This document shows positions 23,672 to 33,004 of a DNA stretch of 64,000 nt, in pieces. The notes beneath the pieces were generated by a model. It worked only from the letters and a program-made list of their open reading frames with translations. It was not told the origin of the DNA and ran no database searches. Source of the DNA: Burkholderiales bacterium (GTDB taxonomy: Bacteria; Pseudomonadota; Gammaproteobacteria; Burkholderiales; Burkholderiaceae_C); contig JANYEE010000115.1 in the NCBI GenBank assembly GCA_025363275.1, positions 1 to 64,000 of the forward strand, in the 5' to 3' direction. The translations under genes were made by a program, and so were the position numbers. Positions within the stretch are counted from its first letter, which is position 1, and every line of letters begins with the position of its first letter.

Positions 23672-26405
23672 AGACCAGCGCCGTGCGTGCGGGCAGGGTG
23701 AAGCGGCCTGTTGCCGAATCAAACTGCGCACTTGCGGGGCGCTGGTCAGCTGTATCTTGTGCGGTGTGCACGGGGTGTAGACGGTAGGCCTTGCCGGCTT
23801 CTTGCGGCAGGTTCAGCGTTTGCGGCACTTTGTCTACGTTGATGAAGTACAGCAGTTCCTTGAAGTTGGCACCAGCGTAGCCTTTGCCATCCACGTGACC
23901 AACCTGCACCACCGGGTTTTGCCCTGGGCCTACATTGTGAAAGCTCAGACGTTCTTGAATATCGGCCGCAGTGCGCAGGCGCAGTAGCGTGGTGCTAGCG
24001 CGGATTCTCAGCAGGTCGTTGAACATGTCGCGCGCTTTTGTAATGTCGGTCGGTGCCGGGCGGTTGGCCGGGTCAGCCAGGAGGGGTGCCATCAGCGACC
24101 AGCTCTCGCCGTTGTCGGGCTTGGGTGGCAGGCCGGTGCCAAAGTAGTTGGTCTGGTAAGTCCAGTCTAAGCGGTTAAACCAGTCGCCCGAGTCGTAGCT
24201 GTTGCGGTCCATGGATTTGGAGCGCAGTACTTCGGTACCCGCATGAAAATACGCCACGCCCTGGCTGAAGGCATTGATGGCCACACCCAGCATCTGCACC
24301 CGCACGCGGTCTGCGGTGCTGGTGCCGGGGGGCAGGCGGAATACATTGAGGTCATACAGCGTCTGGTTGTCGTGGTTCTCGATGTAGTTCACCACTTCGC
24401 TGGGTTCGCTCACGTAGCCTGCGGGTTGGCCGCCGTAGTCGATCTCGGAGAGTTTGCGGCTGAGGCCCTTGTAGGTTTGCATTTCATAGTTTCGCACCGA
24501 TCCCGCCAAGCCCACCCGTACCATGTCTGCGGTGCGCAGCAGGTCGTCTTTGATGGCGCCCGACTGCGCATTGCGGTCGTACACCATACCGTTGATATAG
24601 CCCTGGTTACCGATCTGGTCCATACCGCTATCGCTCGCGCTTCCGCCGCGTACGGCATCGCGCCCGCGGTCGCTAAACGTGCCAATGCCTGTGCCATTCA
24701 GGGACAACTGCGAGGCCTGTACAAAACGCGCACCGTTAGCCACCTCGCCAAAGTTCCAGCCCTCGCCGATCAGGTTGATGTGGCGGCCAGCCGCCTGGTT
24801 GACGCGCTTTTGCAGTGCCACCATCACATCGCGCGGCTGGTGGGCCATCAGGTCAAAGCGAAACGAGTCCATGCGGTAGTGGCGGGTCCACAGATCTACC
24901 GAATCCAGCATCAGCTTGCCCATCATCAGGTGCTCTGTGGCAGTGTTGTCGCAGCAGGTGGATCGCTCTACCGCGCCAAACGCATCCAGTCGCTGGTAGT
25001 AACCGGGCACGATACGGTCCAGCACCGAGCGCTCCACCTGGCCCGACACTGTGGTGTGGTTATAGACTAGGTCCATGCCCACGCGTAGGCCCACCTTGTG
25101 CAGCGCCATCACCATTTGGCGAAGTTCGATCACGCGCCTGGCACCATCTTGCGCATCGGTGGCGTAGCTGCCCTCGGGCGCGCTGTAGTGGTAAGGGTCA
25201 TAGCCCCAGTTGAAGCAATCGGTGGCAGCAACGGCTTGTATTGCGGCTTGCGGTGCTTCGCTGTCGCCACGTGCTGGTGGGGCAATGCTGGGGCTCACAC
25301 AGCCTTGTTCGGGCACGGTGGCCAGGTCAAAAATGGGCAGAAGGTGTACATCCGTCATACCCGCCTGAGCCAGGGCTTGCAGGTGGCGCATGCCATTGGA
25401 TGTGGTCTGTGTAAATGCCAGGTATTTGCCGCGCTGCGCAGCGGGTACCGTGGCGTCCTGTAAAGAAAAATCTCGAACATGTAGCTCATACACCGTCATG
25501 TCCACAGAGGCTTTCAGGGGCTGCGGCGTGGCTTGTTTGTCCCAGCCTGCAGGCTTAAGTGCAGCGCTGTTCAGGTCAGCGACATAACTGCGTTTGGAGT
25601 CGGCGTTCAGGCTCACCGAATACGGGTCGGTTACGCGGTTGCGCACCAAGCCCACACCAGGCACGATGCCATCGATCAAGTAGGTGTAGTACTGGCCCTG
25701 CAGATTCTGCGCGAGTTGACCCGACCAGATACCGGTAGCGGGGTCACGTTGCACGGCTGTGGCGGAGGTCGCATTGCCAGTCGCACTAGGGAATTGGCAC
25801 AGTGTTACGGCTTGGGCAGTGGGCGCCCACAGCTTGAACCGCGTTTGCTTGGGAGCTACTGTTGCGCCCAAGTCGCTTACACCAGCGGCTTGCGCATACA
25901 GGTCATCTAGCGCACCCGCAATTTGTAGGGCCGTAACCCGCGTGATCAAACCCTTGGCATCCTCCTGCGCCAGCAACACTTGCTGCCGTAACAGTGCGCC
26001 GATGCGCGGTACATCCGCAGCGCTTACTTGCAACATCACACCCGGTTTGACGTATTTAAAGCGCGTGGTCAGTGCCGTAGGAATCGACCCGCCAGCAGGC
26101 TGTAGCGCTACTGCGCCATCAAAGCCAGCCGCTACTTGTCCCACTTGCAAGCGCAACTGGCCAGTAGCCGAGTGGTACAGCTTGAAGTTGCCGGCCATGG
26201 CCGCATCGGGCCACTGCAGCAGGCTGCGGTTGAGCCACACGCCCTGGGGTGTTTTGGTGCTGGGCTGCAGTGGTGGCGGTGCCGCCCGCAACACCGTTTG
26301 AAAGGCCGGGCTATTGCAGGCTGCCAACGCGCTAGGGTCTGCGCCCGCCGCGAAAGATTGCACTGCCCACAGACTGACCATGAGGGTAAAAGCGGATCGC
26401 TGCAT
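23658..26405 (-). CDS. pulA: Secreted pullulanase-type alpha-1,6-glucosidase
   Basis: A ~915-residue GH13 debranching enzyme that cuts alpha-1,6 links in pullulan and limit dextrins. The ATG at 26405 begins a Sec signal peptide (SAFTLMVSLWAVQSFAAG). N-terminal carbohydrate-binding/CBM48-type modules (TRFKLWAPTAQAVTLC) precede the barrel. Hallmarks: YELHVRDFS, FNWGYDPYHYSAPEGSYAT, VGMDLVYNHT, nucleophile MDSFRFDLMAHQP, acid LIGEGWNFGEV and third Asp IENHDNQTLYD. It is divergent from the GH13 amylase, with a HexR-like palindrome 10 bp upstream of the start. The export signal places it outside the cytoplasm, acting before the cytoplasmic glgP/malQ set. Confidence 0.95.
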   Translation of the reverse strand: MQRSAFTLMVSLWAVQSFAAGADPSALAACNSPAFQTVLRAAPPPLQPSTKTPQGVWLNRSLLQWPDAAMAGNFKLYHSATGQLRLQVGQVAAGFDGAVALQPAGGSIPTALTTRFKYVKPGVMLQVSAADVPRIGALLRQQVLLAQEDAKGLITRVTALQIAGALDDLYAQAAGVSDLGATVAPKQTRFKLWAPTAQAVTLCQFPSATGNATSATAVQRDPATGIWSGQLAQNLQGQYYTYLIDGIVPGVGLVRNRVTDPYSVSLNADSKRSYVADLNSAALKPAGWDKQATPQPLKASVDMTVYELHVRDFSLQDATVPAAQRGKYLAFTQTTSNGMRHLQALAQAGMTDVHLLPIFDLATVPEQGCVSPSIAPPARGDSEAPQAAIQAVAATDCFNWGYDPYHYSAPEGSYATDAQDGARRVIELRQMVMALHKVGLRVGMDLVYNHTTVSGQVERSVLDRIVPGYYQRLDAFGAVERSTCCDNTATEHLMMGKLMLDSVDLWTRHYRMDSFRFDLMAHQPRDVMVALQKRVNQAAGRHINLIGEGWNFGEVANGARFVQASQLSLNGTGIGTFSDRGRDAVRGGSASDSGMDQIGNQGYINGMVYDRNAQSGAIKDDLLRTADMVRVGLAGSVRNYEMQTYKGLSRKLSEIDYGGQPAGYVSEPSEVVNYIENHDNQTLYDLNVFRLPPGTSTADRVRVQMLGVAINAFSQGVAYFHAGTEVLRSKSMDRNSYDSGDWFNRLDWTYQTNYFGTGLPPKPDNGESWSLMAPLLADPANRPAPTDITKARDMFNDLLRIRASTTLLRLRTAADIQERLSFHNVGPGQNPVVQVGHVDGKGYAGANFKELLYFINVDKVPQTLNLPQEAGKAYRLHPVHTAQDTADQRPASAQFDSATGRFTLPARTALVYVIQ

Positions 26406-26415
26406 AAAAATCTCA

Positions 26416-26428
26416 GTAGTATGATTAC
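26416..26428. promoter_or_regulatory. HexR-like palindrome at the pulA start
   Basis: GTAGT-ATG-ATTAC, one mismatch from the GTAGT-N3-ACTAC form. On the minus strand it reads TGTAAT-CAT-ACTACT. Ten bases separate it from the pulA ATG, over or next to the ribosome site. Confidence 0.5.
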
Positions 26429-26515
26429 ATTGATGCCAGGAAGTATGCCCCAATCACTCATGAATTGATTGAAAGTTAATACAATTTTGAAGCTCTCGCG
26501 GTTTTATAAATATTA

Positions 26516-26528
26516 GTAGTTTTACTAC
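26516..26528. promoter_or_regulatory. HexR-like palindrome at the GH13 amylase start
   Basis: GTAGT-TTT-ACTAC, a perfect inverted repeat, 15 bp upstream of the ATG and 100 bp (centre to centre) from the pulA site. The intervening DNA is AT-rich and must hold both divergent promoters. Confidence 0.55.
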
Positions 26529-26543
26529 ATTAAGGTCTAGGGC

Positions 26544-28214
26544 ATGCAAGCACTTTTGTCGCGCCGTCTCAGCTTCAATGGGCTTGCGCAGTCTCTACTC
26601 TGTTGGGTCGTCGCTACCAGTATGGCGTTGGCGGCGGCAGTCGCCGCAGCCCAGCCCGATGCGCGGTCCCTATCCACCATCGACATCAGCCCAGTTGCTG
26701 CGTACATGGTGCCAAGCGTACTACCGGCGGGCTGGCAGCACGGTGCCTTCATGGAGATATTTGTCCGCGCCTACAAGGATACGAACGGTGACGGCATGGG
26801 CGACCTCAAAGGTGTCACCCAATCCCTGGACTATCTCAAAGACCTGGGTATCACCGGCATCTGGTTGATGCCCATTACTAGCAATGCCGATGGCGACCAT
26901 GGCTATGCCACCACGGACTTCCGCAACATCGACCCTGCCTATGGCAGCTTGGCTGATTTTGATGAACTGATTGCCCAGGCGCACCAGCGCGGCATCGGCG
27001 TCATCATGGACTACGTCATTAACCACAGCGCTGCCGCGCACCCCCTGTTTGTAAGTGCCAAGACCGGCCCTAGCAGCCCGTTTTACGACTGGTTTGTGTG
27101 GGAGAAAACTGCCCCCACGGGTTGGGATATCTGGGGCAAAAATCCGTGGACGCAGACCGAGCAGGGCGCTTACTTTGGCACCTTTGGCCCGCACATGCCC
27201 GACTTCAACTTCAAGAACCCCACCGTGCTGGCCTACCACCAAAGTAGCCTGCGCTTTTGGCTTAACCGCGGGCTCGATGGCTACCGGCTGGACGCCGTGC
27301 CCCACTTGGTAGAAACCAATGCGAAGGACTGGAACGACCAGCCCGAGAGCCGAAAGATCACTGGCGATTTACGGGCGCTGATCACCGCCTACCCGCAGCG
27401 CTATGTGGTGTGTGAAGCCACGGCCAATCCGCAAACCTATGCCGCGCCTGATCTGTGTGGCAGCGCCTTTGCATTCGGCCTAGAAAAGCATTTGGGCCAG
27501 GCTGCGCGGGGCGACAAAAAATCCATCCAGGCCGTAGCCGATTACTTTAAAACCGCGCCGCAGAGCATGGCCACCTTTGCGTCCAACCACGACATCTTTG
27601 CGGGTCGCCGCCTGTGGGATCAAGTGAAAGGCAATTCGGCCCAGTACAAGCTGGCCGCCGCTTCGTATTTGCTGCTGCCTGGCACGCCCTTTATTTACTA
27701 CGGTGAGGAAATTGGTATGGCCGGGCTCAGGGCCACCCAGGATTTGGATGGGGACGTGCCCGTTCGCGCGCCGATGAGCTGGACCGCAGACGCGCAGGGC
27801 GCAGGCTTCACTACCGGCATACCGTTCCGTGCGATGGCACCCAATGTGATGCAGCAAAACGCTGTAGCGCAGGTGGCCAGCTCCACATCCATCTATGCGT
27901 TTTACAAACGCATGCTGAAGTTGCGCAACACGTATCCATCGTTAAGCAGTGGCAGCTATGTCGCACCCTTTGTTCAGGGTCAGGCTCTGGGCTACCAGCG
28001 CTGCCTGGGCGCAGAGACCAGCCTGGTGTTAATCAACTACGCCAAGCAGCCTACACGGGTACGTGTGAAGTCCTTGTCCGCGCATGCCCTGCTCAATCAC
28101 ACCGATGGTCGTCGTAGCGCGCCCGTGCGGGCCAACGCCCAAGGCCAAATCCATATCACGTTGCCCGCGCAGTCGGTACAGGTTTTTGCCGTGTCTGCGC
28201 CGCGCATACCTTAA
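26544..28214 (+). CDS. Secreted GH13 alpha-amylase/alpha-glucosidase
   Basis: A 556-residue GH13 enzyme with an N-terminal export signal (LAQSLLCWVVATSMALAAAVAAAQP). Motifs: VRAYKDTNGDGMGDLKGV, IMDYVINHSAAAHPLF, nucleophile DGYRLDAVPHLVE, acid YVVCEATANPQ and third Asp TFASNHDIFAG. The calcium-like loop DTNGDGMGD is typical of oligo-1,6-glucosidase/amylase relatives. It leads a three-gene operon with a GH31 glucosidase (11 bp gap) and an esterase. Exact bond and chain-length preference cannot be read; secreted oligosaccharide hydrolysis is the safe statement. Confidence 0.93.
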   Translation: MQALLSRRLSFNGLAQSLLCWVVATSMALAAAVAAAQPDARSLSTIDISPVAAYMVPSVLPAGWQHGAFMEIFVRAYKDTNGDGMGDLKGVTQSLDYLKDLGITGIWLMPITSNADGDHGYATTDFRNIDPAYGSLADFDELIAQAHQRGIGVIMDYVINHSAAAHPLFVSAKTGPSSPFYDWFVWEKTAPTGWDIWGKNPWTQTEQGAYFGTFGPHMPDFNFKNPTVLAYHQSSLRFWLNRGLDGYRLDAVPHLVETNAKDWNDQPESRKITGDLRALITAYPQRYVVCEATANPQTYAAPDLCGSAFAFGLEKHLGQAARGDKKSIQAVADYFKTAPQSMATFASNHDIFAGRRLWDQVKGNSAQYKLAAASYLLLPGTPFIYYGEEIGMAGLRATQDLDGDVPVRAPMSWTADAQGAGFTTGIPFRAMAPNVMQQNAVAQVASSTSIYAFYKRMLKLRNTYPSLSSGSYVAPFVQGQALGYQRCLGAETSLVLINYAKQPTRVRVKSLSAHALLNHTDGRRSAPVRANAQGQIHITLPAQSVQVFAVSAPRIP

Positions 28215-28225
28215 GCTCCTTTGCC

Positions 28226-30589
28226 ATGTACTTCCAGAAAATCCGCCACCCGTCTAATTTCAAGTTCGCCCACGCCTTTGCAGACCGCACTCTGCACATT
28301 GGCGGCAAGCCCCTGCAAGCGCTGGTGCGCGATTTTGGCGAGGACGTTTTTCATGTGGAGCTGCGTGACACGTCCCGCTGGCCCATGGATGCCCGCGTGC
28401 TGCCCATGTTGGACGATGCTTTTGACCGCGGCACATCGCGCAGCACGCTGAACATCTCAGCATCAGGCAACTTGCAATTGACCAATGCGCAGGGCGAGAC
28501 CGTGTTAAGCGGGCTGGAGGGGGCCTCTATCGGCGTCTGTGGCAGCGCATGGCTGGTGCAGTGGGCACGCCATGCGGATATGCGCTTCTTTGGCCAGGGC
28601 GAGAAGGTCACCGGCATGGAAAAAACCGGCAAGCGCACCAAGTTCTGGAATGCCGATGTGTGGGCCGACCACGCCATGCATACCATCGAGAACGGCGCGG
28701 CCGACCCGCAGTACGCGGCCATTCCCTACCTGCTGGTACGCCAGGGCGCGCGCTGGGTCGGCATCTTGGTGGACAACCCCGGCGCCGTGTTTATGGACAC
28801 CGGCTCCAACTGGTTTTTCTTCGGCAAAGACGACCAAAACGCGCCGCCCGCCTTCTGGATGGGCGCCGACGATGGCGTGCCTGCGTTTTATGTAATTGCC
28901 GGTGACAGCGCCGCAGCAGTCACCGAGCGCTTGCAGCGCCTGGTGGGCACTACGCCGCTGCCGCCGCTGTGGTCGCTGGGCCACCACCAAAGCCGCTGGG
29001 GCTATGCGGGCACCAAACAACTCACCGAGCTGGATGCTGGGTTTACTGAGCACGCCTTCCCCAATGACGGCCTGTGGCTGGACATTGACTACATGGACAA
29101 CTACAAAGTCTTCACCACCAACCCCGCGCACTTTGGTGATCTGAAAACCGACCTGGCCGCTCTGCAGGCCAAGGGCCGCCGCATCGTTCCGATTCTGGAC
29201 CCCGGTGTGAAAGTGGAAGCTGGCTACGAGGTGGCCATCAGCGGCCAAGCCGCCAACATCTTTTGCAAAAATCCCGAAGGCGAGCCCTATGTGGGTTTTG
29301 TGTGGCCGGGTCGCACCTGGTTTCCCGATTACTCACTAGCAGCAGGGCGCGACTGGTGGGCCGCCTACGCCAAGGCCTTTCGCGAGTCCGGCTTTGACGG
29401 CGCATGGCTCGATATGAATGACCCCAGCACCGGCGCTGCCGAGCTGGACGACATGCGCTTCAACCACGGCCAATGGCCGCATTGGACTTACCACAACCAG
29501 TACGGCACTGGCATGGCGCAGAGTACGCGGGATGGATTTTTGGCGGCCAAGCCAGATGAGCGGCCCTTCTTGCTGGCGCGCAGTGCCTCCGCTGGCTCCA
29601 GCCGCTTTACAGCGCTGTGGACGGGCGATAACGTCAGCAACTGGCACCACCTGCGCACTACCATTCACTGCAGCTTGAATCTCGCCTTGTCTGGCATTCC
29701 TTTCAATGGCCCCGATGTGCCGGGCTTTGGTGGTCACGCAGACAAAGACCTGGCCATCGCCTGGTACAAGGCCGGTTGCCTGTTCCCCTTTTTGCGCAAC
29801 CACGCCAGCGCGGGCACGGCCCAGCAAGAGCCCTGGGTGTTTGGCCCCGAGGCCTTGCACATCATTCGCCAGCATGTGCGCCTGCGCTACAAGCTGCTGC
29901 CGTATATGTACCAACTGTGGAATGCGCAAGAACAACGGGGAAGTGCCGTCATGCGCCCGCTGTTTTATGACTTTGACAATGCCGATGGCATGGAGCTGGA
30001 CCGCATTGACGCTCAGTTCTTGATCGGCCCCGCGCTGATGCAAGCCCCTGTGCTGGAGCAGGGCCAGCAGCACCGTACCGTGGTCCTACCCGGCGCTGGC
30101 CGCTGGATGGATGCCAATACGGGTGTTTTCATTCGCGCTGGGCGCAGCATTCAGGTCAGTAGTAACGCCGAGTCGACACCGATGTACCTACGCGAAGGCA
30201 GTCTGGTGCCCATGCAAACCGGCGAGCGCACCACCGCCGCCAATGATTTGTCTGACATTGAGCTACACGTCATCCTGGGGCAGGGCAGTACCGATGTAGC
30301 CGTGTTGGATTACGTGGCCGACGATGGCCTGTCGTATGGCTACCAACGCGGTGAACGCAGCCATTACCGGATTGAGGCCACGCGCAAGGGCGACACCTTG
30401 AAGGTGAAGATCCAAGTGCTGCAATCCGGCTGGAAACCATTGCGCTTGCAAGTCGTCGGTTACGACGGTGCCAGCACGGTGGACATCACAGCGAATGAGA
30501 AGAACCAATCGCTGGATCTCAGTGCACACATCTGGCGCATGAGCGGTGGAAGTTTGTTGGCTACGTGCAGCTCCGCCGTGAATATTTAA
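28226..30589 (+). CDS. GH31 alpha-glucosidase
   Basis: A 787-residue GH31 family enzyme releasing glucose or related sugars from alpha-linked ends. Visible blocks: NWFFFGKDDQNAPP, LWSLGHHQSRWGY, LWLDIDYMDNYKVFT, the nucleophile region GAWLDMNDPSTGA and the acid/base region LWTGDNVSNWHHLR. The N-terminus (MYFQKIRHPSNFKF) has no signal peptide, so unlike its upstream partner it appears to be cytoplasmic. This implies uptake of oligosaccharides made outside, yet no transporter gene lies in this cluster. A C-terminal beta-sandwich follows the barrel (~600-787). Confidence 0.93.
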   Translation: MYFQKIRHPSNFKFAHAFADRTLHIGGKPLQALVRDFGEDVFHVELRDTSRWPMDARVLPMLDDAFDRGTSRSTLNISASGNLQLTNAQGETVLSGLEGASIGVCGSAWLVQWARHADMRFFGQGEKVTGMEKTGKRTKFWNADVWADHAMHTIENGAADPQYAAIPYLLVRQGARWVGILVDNPGAVFMDTGSNWFFFGKDDQNAPPAFWMGADDGVPAFYVIAGDSAAAVTERLQRLVGTTPLPPLWSLGHHQSRWGYAGTKQLTELDAGFTEHAFPNDGLWLDIDYMDNYKVFTTNPAHFGDLKTDLAALQAKGRRIVPILDPGVKVEAGYEVAISGQAANIFCKNPEGEPYVGFVWPGRTWFPDYSLAAGRDWWAAYAKAFRESGFDGAWLDMNDPSTGAAELDDMRFNHGQWPHWTYHNQYGTGMAQSTRDGFLAAKPDERPFLLARSASAGSSRFTALWTGDNVSNWHHLRTTIHCSLNLALSGIPFNGPDVPGFGGHADKDLAIAWYKAGCLFPFLRNHASAGTAQQEPWVFGPEALHIIRQHVRLRYKLLPYMYQLWNAQEQRGSAVMRPLFYDFDNADGMELDRIDAQFLIGPALMQAPVLEQGQQHRTVVLPGAGRWMDANTGVFIRAGRSIQVSSNAESTPMYLREGSLVPMQTGERTTAANDLSDIELHVILGQGSTDVAVLDYVADDGLSYGYQRGERSHYRIEATRKGDTLKVKIQVLQSGWKPLRLQVVGYDGASTVDITANEKNQSLDLSAHIWRMSGGSLLATCSSAVNI

Positions 30590-30600
30590 GGGAGAGTCGC

Positions 30601-31488
30601 GTGACCGCATGGAGACGCATTGGTACAAGTGTGGCCGCCACAGCCACAGCCCTGGCGCTCGGCCTAGTGGCTTGCAGGGGTGCGGGTGCCGCAGATGGCG
30701 CAGCCAGCGCGCCTGCTGCCAGCAGCACGGCTGGCCTTGGCGTGTCCGTCTTGAGCCCTAAGTTGTTGATCACCGGCCTGAAACGCGAGCGCTCCGTGCG
30801 TCTCTATCTGCCGCCCAGCTACGCCTACTCCACCAAACGCTACCCCGTGCTCTATATGCACGACGGGCAAAATTTGTTTGACGCGGCTACCGCTTATGCA
30901 GGCGAGTGGGGTGTGGATGAAACGCTGGACTCGCTGGCTAAAACCAACGGGCTAGAACTCATCGTGGTGGGTATCGACAACGGCGGCGTGAACCGCATGA
31001 CCGAACTCAACCCCTGGGACCATGAGCGTTTTGGCAAAGGTGAAGGTGCTCAGTACATGGAGTTCATCGTCAAGGTGGTGAAGCCGCAGATCGATGCCAC
31101 CTACCGCACGCTTCCCGGGCGCGAAGCCACAGGCATCATGGGCAGCTCCATGGGCGGGTTGATCTCGCACTACGCCATCCTGCAGTACCCGCAGGTGTTC
31201 AGCAAAGCCGGTATTTTTTCGCCTGCCTACTGGCCGGGCATGGCGGTGTTTGACATGACTGCCAAGCAGCGCCCGGCCGTTGATGCACGGCTAGCGCTCT
31301 ACATGGGTGGCAAAGAAGGCGACGCAGTAGCCCACTATGAGCACATGCTGGCGCAGATTAAAGCCCAAGGTCACCCAGCGGCCAATACGTGGTCCAAACT
31401 CACACCGCAGGCCCAGCACAACGAGGCATCTTGGCGCGCCGAGTTTGGCGCTGCAGTGCAGTGGATGTTTTCACCCACGGTACCTTAG
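30601..31488 (+). CDS. Putative lipoprotein esterase (esterase D/Fes-like fold)
   Basis: A ~295-residue alpha/beta hydrolase of the PF00756 esterase group. GTG at 30601 is chosen because GGGAGAG lies 6-10 bases upstream; the track start at 30565 overlaps the previous gene. The N-terminus carries a signal with lipobox LVAC, suggesting a lipid-anchored exported enzyme. Catalytic Ser in GIMGSSMGGLISHYA; oxyanion region YPVLYMHDGQNLFD; likely His in TPQAQHNEASW. Its place behind the amylase and GH31 genes suggests removal of acyl groups from polysaccharides, but this is inference from context. Confidence 0.88.
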   Translation: MTAWRRIGTSVAATATALALGLVACRGAGAADGAASAPAASSTAGLGVSVLSPKLLITGLKRERSVRLYLPPSYAYSTKRYPVLYMHDGQNLFDAATAYAGEWGVDETLDSLAKTNGLELIVVGIDNGGVNRMTELNPWDHERFGKGEGAQYMEFIVKVVKPQIDATYRTLPGREATGIMGSSMGGLISHYAILQYPQVFSKAGIFSPAYWPGMAVFDMTAKQRPAVDARLALYMGGKEGDAVAHYEHMLAQIKAQGHPAANTWSKLTPQAQHNEASWRAEFGAAVQWMFSPTVP

Positions 31489-31493
31489 GCCTC

Positions 31494-32951
31494 CTAGCGC
31501 CCGTACACATCCTCAAAGCGCACGATATCGTCCTCACCCAGGTAAGAGCCCGATTGCACTTCAATCATCTCCAGCGGCACACGGCCTGGGTTTTCCAGGC
31601 GGTGGGTGGTGCCCAGCGGGATGTAGGTAGATTCGTTTTCTGACACCAAGTAAGTCTCTTCACCCCGCGTCACCTTGGCGGTGCCGCTAACCACAATCCA
31701 GTGCTCGGCGCGGTGGTGGTGCATTTGCAATGACAAGATACCTTGTGGCTTGACCACGATGCGCTTGACCTGAAAGCGCTCGCCCGCATCCACGCCGTCG
31801 TACCAACCCCAGGGCCTGAACACTTTGCGGTGCATCGATCCTTCCGCGCGGCCACTCTTCTTCAGGCCGTCCACTATCTTCTTCACGTCCTGGGTCTTGT
31901 CTTTGTGCGCCACCAAAATCGCATCGGCCGTCTCTACCACCACCAGGTCGCTCACACCCACGCAGGCAATTAGGCGGCTGCTCGACAAGGCTAGCGTGTT
32001 CGTGCAGTCTTGCAGCATCACATCGCCCTGGGCCACGTTGCCCGCTGCGTCTTTGGGCAGCACTTGCCACAGCGCGTCCCACGCGCCCACGTCGGACCAG
32101 CCCGCGCTCAAAGGGATCACCACACCAGGGGGCAGGGCAGCATTGGCGGGTGCGCCAGCGCCTGCCGCCAATCGTTCCATCACCGCATAGTCAATGGAGT
32201 CACTGGGGCATTGGGCAAAAGTTTCTTTGCCCACACGCATAAATTCACCGTCGATCTTGCCTTCATTCCAGGCCTTTTGGCAGGCCGCCAAAATGTCGGC
32301 GCGGCAGGCCGCCATGGCCTGCATCCAGACCGATGCCTTCATCATGAAGATGCCGCTGTTCCACAGGTAGGTGCCTGCGGCCAAGTAGCTCTCGGCAGTG
32401 GCTAAATCGGGCTTTTCTACAAAGCGCGCAATCCGCTTGGCGCCCTGAAAGGCCTCGCCCGACTGGATATAACCGTAACCCGTCTCGGGTGCATCGGGGG
32501 TAATACCAAAGGTCACCACCGCACCGGCATCGGCCAGCGCAGCGCCCTGGCGTACCGCAGCCTGAAACGCTGCTGTATCCAAAATCACATGGTCCGCTGG
32601 CATCACCAGCAGCACCGCGTCTGCTTCATTTTTGATAGCGGCCAGCGCAGCTAGGGTCAGAGCCGGTGCCGTATTGCGCCCCATGGGCTCCAGCACAATG
32701 CTGCCGCTCTGGCCCATCAGGCGCAGCTGCTCGGCAATCACAAAGCGGTACTCTTCGTTGCACACCACCATGGGTGCGGCCAGCCTCACCCCATCCACGC
32801 CGTCTAGGCCCTCTACGCGGCGTACTGTGGCTTGCAATAGCGAGTCATCGCCCACCAATGACAGTAGTTGCTTGGGGTACTTCTCGCGCGATAGCGGCCA
32901 CAGCCGAGTGCCTGAGCCGCCAGACAAAACAACCGGCTGTATCTTCATCAT
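31494..32951 (-). CDS. manC: Mannose-1-phosphate guanylyltransferase/mannose-6-phosphate isomerase
   Basis: A 485-residue bifunctional type II enzyme making GDP-mannose. N-terminal nucleotidyltransferase motif LSGGSGTRLWPLSREKYPKQ and cupin-type isomerase domain at the C-terminus (MHHHRAEHWIVVSGTA, YIPLGTTHRLENPG). The start at 32951 has AAGGGA 7 bases upstream. GDP-mannose feeds gmd/fcl near the other end of the cluster. It converges on the esterase operon (5 bp between stops, no terminator visible) and begins the sugar-nucleotide part of the exopolysaccharide region. Confidence 0.96.
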   Translation of the reverse strand: MMKIQPVVLSGGSGTRLWPLSREKYPKQLLSLVGDDSLLQATVRRVEGLDGVDGVRLAAPMVVCNEEYRFVIAEQLRLMGQSGSIVLEPMGRNTAPALTLAALAAIKNEADAVLLVMPADHVILDTAAFQAAVRQGAALADAGAVVTFGITPDAPETGYGYIQSGEAFQGAKRIARFVEKPDLATAESYLAAGTYLWNSGIFMMKASVWMQAMAACRADILAACQKAWNEGKIDGEFMRVGKETFAQCPSDSIDYAVMERLAAGAGAPANAALPPGVVIPLSAGWSDVGAWDALWQVLPKDAAGNVAQGDVMLQDCTNTLALSSSRLIACVGVSDLVVVETADAILVAHKDKTQDVKKIVDGLKKSGRAEGSMHRKVFRPWGWYDGVDAGERFQVKRIVVKPQGILSLQMHHHRAEHWIVVSGTAKVTRGEETYLVSENESTYIPLGTTHRLENPGRVPLEMIEVQSGSYLGEDDIVRFEDVYGR

Positions 32952-33004
32952 GTTTATTCCCTTAACTTCTTGATCTTGTAGCAAGTTTTAAACCATCAGG
33001 TCGC

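Noticed and set aside
32625-32650. TTTTTGATAGCGGCCAGCGC inside manC, resembling the 3' part of the dispersed element
   Set aside because: It encodes the conserved helix LAALAAIKNEADAVLL of ManC, and the element's 5' half is absent, so coding constraint explains it.
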